Source: Gammaproteobacteria bacterium (GTDB taxonomy: Bacteria > Pseudomonadota > Gammaproteobacteria > SZUA-152). Taken from it: 8,367 bases of DNA. Of this stretch, positions 1 to 5,482 are shown piece after piece (the stretch's first letter is position 1; each line of letters opens with the position of its first letter). Both the position numbers and the translations under genes were made by a program. The notes under the pieces are model-generated. The model was not told the DNA's origin and searched no databases. It was given only the letters and a program-made list of their open reading frames with translations. The stretch is taken from positions 1 to 8,367 of the forward strand of contig JAUWVK010000061.1 of assembly GCA_030617485.1 (NCBI GenBank). The letters are read 5' to 3'.

Positions 1-9
1 TAGAATTAT

Positions 10-108
10 GTAAAATATGTAAAACCTGTAAAACCTGTAAAACCTGTAAAACCTGTAAAACCTGTAAAACCTGTAAAACCTGTAAAACCTGTAAAACCTG
101 TAAAACCG
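10..108. repeat. 9-bp tandem repeat array, 11 units, upstream of the cytochrome gene
   Basis: The unit GTAAAACCT is repeated head to tail. Copies at 19-99 are nine perfect units. The flanking units are degenerate: 10-18 reads GTAAAATAT and 100-108 reads GTAAAACCG. There are no spacers, so it is a simple tandem repeat (minisatellite type), not a CRISPR. The last unit runs directly into the GAGGA ribosome binding site (108-112) of the gene starting at 120, so the array must be in the 5' leader or the promoter of that gene. Two plus-strand frames stay open through it (Val-Lys-Pro or Cys-Lys-Thr repeats); the third has TAA in every unit. On the minus strand all three frames are open. Such arrays can change copy number by replication slippage; that this one does is inference. 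Confidence 0.97.
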
Positions 109-119
109 AGGAAAATATT

Positions 120-521
120 ATGCTAAATCATGCCAGGGTCAAGTTCTACTTTTTACTGGTTCTTATTGTCCCATTTGTTTTATCGGGTTGTGATAGCGGC
201 AAAAAAGCCGAACAAAAAGTCAGCTACTCACAGGACATTATTCCTATCCTGCAACGCCACTGTCTGGAGTGTCATGTCAATAACGGGTCGGGTCAGAAAG
301 CTTCCGGACTGGATATGTCGACCCACCAGGCATTGATGAAAGGCACCAAGTTTGGGCCTGTAGTCAAGGCGGGGGATAGTCTTTCAAGCACTTTGGTAAT
401 ACTGGTTGAAGGTAGAGCCGATCCTTCGATTAAGATGCCACATGGTGACCGGAAAGCATTGTCAGCAGCTGAGATAAAGACCTTGCGACAATGGATTGAT
501 CAGGGTGCCGCGAATAACTGA
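120..521 (+). CDS. Lipoprotein c-type cytochrome, single haem, planctomycete-cytochrome-like domain
   Basis: The 133-residue product has a basic N-terminus, a hydrophobic stretch (about residues 9-22) and a lipobox LSGC, so Cys24 is the likely lipidated residue and the mature protein is membrane-anchored on the periplasmic side. One haem c site, CLECH, lies at residues 48-52 (His52 proximal ligand). Met106 in the KMP motif is the likely distal ligand. The pattern SQDIIPILQRHC, the central GLDM segment and a final LRQWIDQGA helix resemble the short c-type domain first named in planctomycetes (PSCyt1) and common in proteobacteria. An electron-transfer role is expected; the partner is unknown. 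The ATG at 120 is chosen because GAGGA (108-112) lies 7 nt upstream and the signal peptide starts there. The reading frame remains open upstream through the tandem repeat but has no standard start codon. The stop is 20 bp from the convergent ridA stop. Confidence 0.88.
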   Translation: MLNHARVKFYFLLVLIVPFVLSGCDSGKKAEQKVSYSQDIIPILQRHCLECHVNNGSGQKASGLDMSTHQALMKGTKFGPVVKAGDSLSSTLVILVEGRADPSIKMPHGDRKALSAAEIKTLRQWIDQGAANN

Positions 522-541
522 ACGCTCTGATTGGCACGATT

Positions 542-931
542 TCAGTTTAGAACCATGATGGCATCCATTTCTACTGGTACGTTCTTGGGTAGGCTTGCCA
601 CCCCGACTGCCGCGCGGGCGGGATAAGGTTGATCGAAGTAACCAGACATTACTTCGTTAACCAATGCAAAGTGAGACAGGTCGGTAAGAAAAATATTAAG
701 TTTGGCAATGTCGGCCAGGCCACCTCCTGCAGCTTCAGCTACAGCCTTTAAATTTTCGAATACCTGTGTAATCTGAGCTTTCATATTGCCACTGACTAAT
801 TCCATCGTGTCAGGTACTAAAGGAATCTGGCCGGAAAGATAAACAGTATCTCCAACCCTGACCGCCTGTGAATATGTGCCTATAGCTTCTGGCGCGGAGT
901 TTGTTTGAATAATTGTTCGCTGCCTGGACAT
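542..931 (-). CDS. ridA: RidA family reactive imine/enamine deaminase
   Basis: The 129-residue protein is a full-length member of the RidA (YjgF/YER057c/UK114) family; E. coli RidA has 128. RidA hydrolyses reactive 2-aminoacrylate and related imines, released by PLP enzymes such as threonine dehydratase, to 2-oxoacids and ammonia, protecting PLP enzymes in the cytosol. Family marks visible are GTYSQAV (18-24), YLSGQIP (31-37), the PYPARAAV segment with Arg106 (equivalent to the substrate-carboxylate-binding Arg105 of E. coli) and Glu121 in VEMDAI. The start ATG (929-931) has GGAG (939-942) 7 nt upstream. It lies 42 bp after the spoT stop with no terminator between, so it is probably the last gene of the spoT transcript; ridA after spoT is also seen in Pseudomonas. 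Archetypal RidA and close paralogues are hard to tell apart by sequence alone, so the exact substrate range is less certain than the family. Confidence 0.93.
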   Translation of the reverse strand: MSRQRTIIQTNSAPEAIGTYSQAVRVGDTVYLSGQIPLVPDTMELVSGNMKAQITQVFENLKAVAEAAGGGLADIAKLNIFLTDLSHFALVNEVMSGYFDQPYPARAAVGVASLPKNVPVEMDAIMVLN

Positions 932-973
932 ATTGAATCTCCATTTTTTCTTTGAAAATTATTTAAGTTTTTA

Positions 974-3142
974 TTATTTAGTGCGCGATATACGCAAAAC
1001 ACCTTCCAGCGATTTTATACGTCGTAAGATTTTAGCCAGGTGCGCGCGGTCATGCACGCCTACGGTAAAATTCATTGTTGAATAACGGCCGTCTTTCTCT
1101 GCAATAGAAACATTTTCAATATTGGAGTCTTCAGCAGCAATGGTTGCAGCAACTGTTGCCAGGACGCCGCGCTGATTGGCGGAATCAACGCGAATATCAA
1201 CCGGGAATGATTCCTGAATATCATTTTCCCACTGCACATCTACCCAACGCTCGGGACTATTCTTATATTCGCGGACGTTTTTGCAGCCTCGCATGTGTAT
1301 GACAATGCCGCGACCTGCGCTAACAAAACCAAGGATGGGGTCGCCCGGTATTGGTCGGCAACACTTGGCAAAAGAGACAACGGATCCTTCGGTGCCGCGG
1401 ATTGCCAGGGTGCGGCTTGATTGCTCTTTAGCGCTTTTTAACCAATTAGGTGTGATGCGATTAAACATGCCCTTTACACTAGAAGAAGTTTCTCTTCCCA
1501 GGCCAAGAGATTCAGCATGAAGATCAGCGAGTTGTCGGGCGGCGAGCGATGCAATGCGTTTGCCCATACCGATGTCCTGGTAAATATCTTCAATTGTTTG
1601 TGCTTTGAGTAGCGTGAGGAATTTTTCTATCACATCTGACGATATATCGTTCAAGTTAAGCGTTACCGCAGCCAGTGATTTATCAAGCATGCGTATCCCC
1701 AGGCCGATGGCCTCATCCTGTTTCAGGTTCTTGAGGAAATGGCGGATGTTGGCGCGAGCCTTCGCAGTAACGACAAAGTCCAGCCATACGGGGTTGGGTG
1801 TGGCGCCTGGAGCGGTAATGACCTCGACGGTTTCACCATTATGTAGTTCACTTCGCATGGGTGAAAGTCGTTTATTGATTGAAATAGAAACGCAGGTATT
1901 GCCAATGTCGGTATGTACTGCGTAGGCAAAATCAAGCGCTGTAGCACCACGCGGTAAAGTCATGATGTCACCTTCAGGTGTGAAGACATAAACCTCTTCA
2001 GGGAATAAATCAATTTTGACGTTCTCAAGAAATTCTTCAGAATTGCCAGCGTGTTGCTGCATATCCAAAAGGTCTTTGAGCCATTCGGTAGTATGGCCTG
2101 GTGTAGAGTCTCCAGTTTTATACAACCAGTGGGAGGCGATGCCGACATTGGCGATGCGGTCCATGGTTTCTGTTCGTATTTGAACCTCAATAGGAGCGCC
2201 GTAGGGGCTGAATAAAATAGTGTGCAGGGACTGGTAACCATTTGCCTTGGGAATGGCAATATAATCTTTGAATTTACCTGGTACGGGTTTGTAAAGGTTG
2301 TGGACAACGCCTAGAACGCGATAACAGGTGTCGACTCTGTCGACTACAATTCGAAAGGCATAAACATCAGAAACCTCGGCAAAACTTAAGTGCTTGCTAC
2401 GCATCTTTTCGTAGATACTGTAGAGATGTTTTTCACGACCTTTTACAGGAATACCCATGCCTTCGTTGAGTAGGCGCCCTTCGATGGCGATTTGAATTTT
2501 ATCGACCAGGGCATTGCGATTACCGCGCGCCTGTTTAACCGCTTGTTCCAGTACGCGATAACGTGTTGGGTAGACAGACTGGAAGCAAAGGTTCTCAAGT
2601 TCCAGGCAAATTGTTTTCATGCCAAGACGATTGGCTATAGGTGCGTAAATCTCCAGCGTTTCTTTTGCGATGCGACGTTTTTTCTCTGGCCGCATAACAC
2701 CCAGAGTTCGCATGTTATGTAACCGGTCTGCCAGTTTGATGAGGATAATTCGAATATCCTTCACCATCGCCAGAATCATTTTACGAAAATTCTCTGCCTG
2801 GGCTTCTGCTTTGCTGCCAAATTTAACCTGGGTAAGTTTGCTGACGCCGTCAACCAATGTAGCGACTTCTTCGCTAAACTCGTCCGCAAGCTGTTCGCGA
2901 GCGGTTGAGGTGTCTTCAATGACATCATGAAGTAAAGCAGCGGTGATGGTGTTGTAGTCCATCCGCATATTGGCCAGGATTCTGGCGACTTCCAATGGGT
3001 GGTATATGTAAGGCTCGCCTGTTAGTCGATGTTGACCTTCGTGAGCTTCTGCACCAAAAAGATAGGCCCGGTAAACTTCCTTAACCTGATTTGGCTCGAG
3101 ATAAGTCTCGAGTATCTCGCACAGATCATGGATAAGAAACAC
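974..3142 (-). CDS. spoT: Bifunctional (p)ppGpp synthetase / 3'-pyrophosphohydrolase SpoT
   Basis: The 722-residue protein (E. coli SpoT: 702) is a complete long RelA/SpoT homologue that makes and degrades (p)ppGpp, the stringent-response alarmone. Domains in order: HD hydrolase (about 30-170) with His48, His72-Asp73, Glu76-Asp77 and Asp139; synthetase (about 230-345) with SDVYAFRI containing Asp259, KFKDYIAIPK (290-299), NGYQSLHT and Glu319 in IEVQIRT; TGS (about 384-443); a helical linker; a conserved-Cys region with FAKCCRPIPGD (Cys594, Cys595) and Cys620; and a C-terminal ACT domain (about 646-721). Both active sites look intact. The RxKD motif of bifunctional enzymes reads KFKD here, a conservative change, and not the ExDD of RelA. 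The start is GTG, not ATG: it gives exact E. coli numbering, has GAGGG (3147-3151) 4 nt upstream, and an in-frame stop at 3161-3163 leaves no earlier ATG, GTG or TTG. Confidence 0.97.
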   Translation of the reverse strand: MFLIHDLCEILETYLEPNQVKEVYRAYLFGAEAHEGQHRLTGEPYIYHPLEVARILANMRMDYNTITAALLHDVIEDTSTAREQLADEFSEEVATLVDGVSKLTQVKFGSKAEAQAENFRKMILAMVKDIRIILIKLADRLHNMRTLGVMRPEKKRRIAKETLEIYAPIANRLGMKTICLELENLCFQSVYPTRYRVLEQAVKQARGNRNALVDKIQIAIEGRLLNEGMGIPVKGREKHLYSIYEKMRSKHLSFAEVSDVYAFRIVVDRVDTCYRVLGVVHNLYKPVPGKFKDYIAIPKANGYQSLHTILFSPYGAPIEVQIRTETMDRIANVGIASHWLYKTGDSTPGHTTEWLKDLLDMQQHAGNSEEFLENVKIDLFPEEVYVFTPEGDIMTLPRGATALDFAYAVHTDIGNTCVSISINKRLSPMRSELHNGETVEVITAPGATPNPVWLDFVVTAKARANIRHFLKNLKQDEAIGLGIRMLDKSLAAVTLNLNDISSDVIEKFLTLLKAQTIEDIYQDIGMGKRIASLAARQLADLHAESLGLGRETSSSVKGMFNRITPNWLKSAKEQSSRTLAIRGTEGSVVSFAKCCRPIPGDPILGFVSAGRGIVIHMRGCKNVREYKNSPERWVDVQWENDIQESFPVDIRVDSANQRGVLATVAATIAAEDSNIENVSIAEKDGRYSTMNFTVGVHDRAHLAKILRRIKSLEGVLRISRTK

Positions 3143-3174
3143 CGAGCCCTCACTATTAACTTAGAGTAATGGGT

Positions 3175-3191
3175 GGAGTATAGGGTACTCC
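3175..3191. other. Small inverted repeat between rpoZ and spoT
   Basis: GGAGTA (3175-3180) and TACTCC (3186-3191) form a perfect 6-bp stem with a 5-nt loop, in the 131-bp gap between the rpoZ stop and the spoT GTG start. In minus-strand RNA the hairpin would end about 32 nt before the spoT start codon. No T-run follows on either strand, so it is not a standard intrinsic terminator. It could be an mRNA processing or stability hairpin, a regulator site, or chance. Confidence 0.4.
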
Positions 3192-3273
3192 AGCTTATGT
3201 GTGGGAATGTTTTTAAAGCAGTGTGTTAAGAAGCGTGAGCTGCATTTAATGAAGAGGAAATAGAGGGCAACTG

Positions 3274-3567
3274 TTATAGCGTAGGATCTTCATTGGATAA
3301 TTTTTCTGCTTCTATTTCGGCCATCGCGGCAGCTTCTGCTTCTTCGCGAACGCGCTTTTCTTCCTCAGCCATGTCTTCCAGAATTTTCACGGTAATTTTG
3401 CCTTCACTGATTTCACGTAAAGCCAGTACTGTGGGTTTATCATTTTGCCATTCCAGTGTTGGCTCTTTGCCTGAGACAAGTTGGCGGGCACGCTTGCTGG
3501 CTAACAGAACAAGTTCAAAACGATTGTCTACGTGGTCCAGGCAATCTTCAACGGTAACGCGTGCCAT
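3274..3567 (-). CDS. rpoZ: DNA-directed RNA polymerase omega subunit
   Basis: The 97-residue protein (E. coli omega: 91) begins [10 protein letters not shown] and carries [16 protein letters not shown] (residues 15-30) and [15 protein letters not shown] (42-56), the conserved core that clamps the beta-prime C-terminus during RNA polymerase assembly. The tail from about residue 65 is Glu/Ala-rich and probably helical, with a final acidic stretch. In E. coli the first residues of omega (after Met: Ala, Arg, Val, Thr) help form ppGpp binding site 1 with beta-prime. They are unchanged here, so this polymerase could keep that site and respond to the product of the neighbouring spoT gene. GAGGAG (3578-3583) is 10 nt before the ATG. 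It lies between gmk and spoT on the same strand, the usual gammaproteobacterial order, with gaps of 168 bp upstream and 131 bp downstream that leave room for internal promoters. Confidence 0.97.
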   Translation of the reverse strand: MARVTVEDCLDHVDNRFELVLLASKRARQLVSGKEPTLEWQNDKPTVLALREISEGKITVKILEDMAEEEKRVREEAEAAAMAEIEAEKLSNEDPTL

Positions 3568-3591
3568 GATGGGGAAACTCCTCAGTTGTCT

Positions 3592-3610
3592 ATTCTATGT
3601 TTTATAGAAT
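3592..3610 (-). promoter_or_regulatory. Inverted repeat overlapping a possible rpoZ -10 element
   Basis: ATTCTAT (3592-3598) and ATAGAAT (3604-3610) form a perfect 7-bp inverted repeat with a 5-bp centre, 24 bp upstream of the rpoZ start codon. Read on the minus strand, TATAAA (3606-3601) inside it fits a -10 hexamer (5 of 6), which would start transcription about 25 nt before the ATG. The best upstream -35 candidate (TAGACT, 19 bp away) is weakly placed, so the promoter itself is uncertain. The repeat could be an operator over that promoter or, if transcription begins further upstream, a leader hairpin just before the ribosome binding site. Confidence 0.35.
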
Positions 3611-3680
3611 GAGTTAAATTTTTACAGTCTAGCTGGCTATCTTCAGGGCGGAGAATTGTACAAAATTGTGCCCATTATTA

Positions 3681-3705
3681 CCAGTGATTAGTTGCCAGTA
3701 ATTAG
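3681..3705. repeat. Short imperfect direct repeat in the gmk-rpoZ gap
   Basis: CCAGTGATTAG (3681-3691) is followed 14 bp later by CCAGTAATTAG (3695-3705), matching at 10 of 11 positions. It lies between the gmk stop and the rpoZ promoter region. It may be a local duplication or a paired regulator site. Nothing in the sequence assigns a function. Confidence 0.45.
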
Positions 3706-3712
3706 GAGCCGC

Positions 3713-3734
3713 AATCAGGCTTATAAGCTTGATT
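3713..3734. other. 22-bp near-perfect palindrome just after the gmk stop codon
   Basis: The segment is symmetric about its centre, with a perfect 10-bp core GCTTATAAGC (3719-3728 less or plus one base at the edges) flanked by AATCA and TGATT arms; one base pair (G opposite T) breaks the symmetry. It begins one base after the gmk stop codon on the minus strand. As RNA from the gmk transcript it could fold into a hairpin with an A-C mismatch, but no T-run follows, so a standard terminator is unlikely. A 3'-end-protecting hairpin of the gmk message or a dimeric-protein site are alternatives. Confidence 0.45.
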
Positions 3735-3735
3735 A

Positions 3736-4365
3736 TTATGCCAATAATTCGTTGATAAGCAGCTGTATGCTCTGTTTTTGACGGTCAATATGGAACTGTT
3801 GGCTGGCAACAATTGTTTTCAGGTCTTTCAGTGCGGTATCAAAGACATCATTGACCACGACATAATCAAATTCATGGTAGTGGGACATTTCGGTTGCGGC
3901 ATCGTGCATGCGGCGATTAATGATGGTGTCATCATCCTGACCACGATCCGTGAGACGTTCACGTAAAGCATCTCTGGATGGGGGCAGGATAAAGATGCTT
4001 ACCGTACCAGAGATTCGTATACGGACCTGTTCGGCGCCCTGCCAGTCAATTTCCAGAATCACATCTTGCCCCGATGCCAGCTGGTCCAGCACCGCAGTTT
4101 CTGAAGTGCCGTAATGATGATCGAACACCTGGGCATGCTCTAGAAACGCATTATGCTCAACCATCTCGGTAAAGGTTGGTACATCCACAAAATGGTAATC
4201 CACGCCATTTTCCTCACCTGGGCGTTTGGCGCGAGTAGTGTGGGAAATCGAGACACTGATACCGTCTGTGCTCTCCAGTAAGGATTTGATCAGGCTGGTT
4301 TTGCCGGCACCAGAAGGCGCGGAAATGATAAATAAAGTACCGTGAGATTGTTCCTGTGTGCCCAT
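3736..4365 (-). CDS. gmk: Guanylate kinase
   Basis: The 209-residue enzyme (E. coli: 207) transfers phosphate from ATP to GMP or dGMP, giving the GDP needed for GTP, dGTP and ppGpp synthesis in the cytosol. Visible motifs: the P-loop APSGAGKT (16-23), the GMP-binding segment SHTTRAKRPGEENGVDYHF (41-59) with Arg45, Arg48, Glu51 and Tyr57, EIDWQGA (105-111), and the lid region RLTDRGQDDDTIINRRM (137-153) with its conserved arginines. All look intact. The ATG at 4363-4365 gives a slightly longer N-terminus than E. coli before the P-loop; the closest Shine-Dalgarno-like AGGA (4379-4382) is 13 nt away, longer than ideal, and no other ATG would leave the first strand complete. It follows yicC on the same strand after 101 bp and precedes rpoZ. 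In Firmicutes Gmk is inhibited by ppGpp; proteobacterial enzymes are reported to be much less sensitive. Confidence 0.97.
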   Translation of the reverse strand: MGTQEQSHGTLFIISAPSGAGKTSLIKSLLESTDGISVSISHTTRAKRPGEENGVDYHFVDVPTFTEMVEHNAFLEHAQVFDHHYGTSETAVLDQLASGQDVILEIDWQGAEQVRIRISGTVSIFILPPSRDALRERLTDRGQDDDTIINRRMHDAATEMSHYHEFDYVVVNDVFDTALKDLKTIVASQQFHIDRQKQSIQLLINELLA

Positions 4366-4396
4366 TTTAGTGCTGTTTTCCTGATGGCTTTGGTGT

Positions 4397-4416
4397 AAAA
4401 AGAGGTTATGTTCCTC
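4397..4416 (-). terminator. Weak terminator-like hairpin between yicC and gmk
   Basis: On the minus strand GAGG (4416-4413) and CCTC (4405-4402) can pair across a 7-nt loop and are followed at once by five T residues (4401-4397). The stem is only 4 bp, so any termination after yicC would be partial at best. It may separate yicC expression from gmk, or be chance. Confidence 0.2.
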
Positions 4417-4466
4417 AATCGTCGCTTATTATGGCTCTAAATTACGTGAAAATCGCTGATTTCCGT

Positions 4467-5333
4467 TTATTCGATGTTTTGGATTTGCTCCCGCATTTGT
4501 TCGATAAGCACTTTCAGCTCTACCGAGGCATTGGTGAGGTCGGTATGCACAGATTTTGATCCCAACGTGTTGGCTTCCCGGTTCAGTTCCTGCATGAGAA
4601 AATCCAGACGTCGACCAACAGGTTCGTCCTGACTGAGAATTCGACGAACCTCGGTAACATGGGTTGTGAGTCGATCAAGCTCCTCATCGACATCGGCCTT
4701 ATTGGCCAGAATAACTATTTCCTGTTCTATTCGCGCTGGATCCAGCTCACCTTTGATGGTTTCCAGTCGTTCTTCCAGCCGGCCACGCATGGCCTGAAGT
4801 ATTTCGGGCAGACGCTGGGAAACGGATTTAACCTGGGATTCAATGGCTTCGCAACGGGTTTCGATGATGGCTTTGAGCTTCTCGCCCTCGCGGGCTCTGG
4901 ATTCCAGCAGCTCGGACAGTGCCTCGCCCAGCAGGGCCATGGCATCAGTCCCTAGTTGTGTTAAATCTTGCTCTGGCGCCTTAATGACCCCGGGCCAGCG
5001 GAGGACGTCCAGGGCATTGATGGGCGCGGCATTATACAGTAGCTGGTCCACTTCCCGGGTGGCGTGGGCCAGTTTAGCGGTCAATTCCTTGTCGATTTCC
5101 AGGCTTTGATCTTCCGAGTGGATAGCCTGATAACGTAGGGAAGCATCGACTTTCCCGCGTTTGATTTTGGCGGTGATGGCTTCCCTGATTTTGGGCTCGA
5201 GGGAACGAAAATCATCGGGAATTCGAAGACTTACTTCAGAAAAGCGGTGATTAACCGATCTTAATTCCCAGGCAAGCAGACCTTTTTCTGTGTTTTTCTC
5301 CTTGCGGGAGAAGGCCGTCATGCTGCGAGTCAT
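4467..5333 (-). CDS. yicC: YicC family endoribonuclease
   Basis: The 288-residue protein matches the length of E. coli YicC (287) and keeps its signatures: RSMTAF at the N-terminus (3-8), RSVNHRF (25-31), the central LRWPGV (111-116), and the highly conserved C-terminal block GRRLDFLMQELNREANTLGSKS (240-261). These mark the N-terminal YicC domain (about 2-155) and the C-terminal DUF1732 domain (about 205-288), joined by a charged helical region (about 140-200) likely to be coiled coil. E. coli YicC has been shown to act as an endoribonuclease that can promote decay of the small RNA RyhB; the RNA targets here are unknown. The ATG at 5331-5333 has AAGG (5341-5344) 7 nt upstream. It is the first gene of the minus-strand block and is divergent from the kinase gene. 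In many gammaproteobacteria the divergent neighbour is rph, which is absent from this window. Confidence 0.95.
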   Translation of the reverse strand: MTRSMTAFSRKEKNTEKGLLAWELRSVNHRFSEVSLRIPDDFRSLEPKIREAITAKIKRGKVDASLRYQAIHSEDQSLEIDKELTAKLAHATREVDQLLYNAAPINALDVLRWPGVIKAPEQDLTQLGTDAMALLGEALSELLESRAREGEKLKAIIETRCEAIESQVKSVSQRLPEILQAMRGRLEERLETIKGELDPARIEQEIVILANKADVDEELDRLTTHVTEVRRILSQDEPVGRRLDFLMQELNREANTLGSKSVHTDLTNASVELKVLIEQMREQIQNIE

Positions 5334-5482
5334 GGTGATACCTTTTTAATGATGAATATTATGATGAAACAAGATAATGATGAGCATAGTAACGCCATTC
5401 ACAGGTCTGGAAAACCGGTACGGGCACGCTTGTCATTACTGTTTGTAAAAAAAGCACTGCTGCACCCACGGTCGCTGCACTT
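5334..5482. promoter_or_regulatory. Divergent yicC / kinase intergenic region with short direct repeats
   Basis: This 149-bp gap must hold the promoters for yicC (leftward) and probably the kinase-phosphatase operon (rightward). On the yicC side ATGATGA occurs three times (5349-5355, 5361-5367, 5377-5383), equal to TCATCAT in the yicC message leader. On the kinase side GCTGCAC occurs twice, 15 bp apart (5459-5465 and 5474-5480), the second ending 2 bp before the kinase ATG. I could not find a convincing -35/-10 pair in either direction: TTGTCA at 5430-5435 lacks a well-spaced -10. No remnant of an rph coding sequence is visible. Confidence 0.5.

Noticed and set aside
10..108. CRISPR array
   Set aside because: The units are contiguous 9-mers with no spacers and no cas genes nearby; it is a plain tandem repeat.
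130..336. Second plus-strand frame inside the cytochrome gene
   Set aside because: It overlaps a gene with a signal peptide and haem motif; its product has no recognisable feature.
1605..1925. Plus-strand coding frame opposite spoT
   Set aside because: It lies wholly within spoT, whose protein is conserved along its full length; the antisense product resembles nothing known to me.
3175..3191. Intrinsic terminator between rpoZ and spoT
   Set aside because: The 6-bp stem has no T-run after it on either strand, so only a generic inverted repeat is claimed.
3293..3607. Plus-strand coding frame opposite rpoZ
   Set aside because: It is Ser-rich antisense of a clear rpoZ gene, without a recognisable domain or ribosome binding site.
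4447..4462. Terminator hairpin directly after the yicC stop
   Set aside because: Only a 5-bp A/T-rich stem with a mismatch can form and the T-run is short; too weak to call.
5334..5482. Remnant of rph, the usual divergent neighbour of yicC
   Set aside because: No frame in this gap shows RNase PH motifs, so gene loss by decay at this spot cannot be supported.
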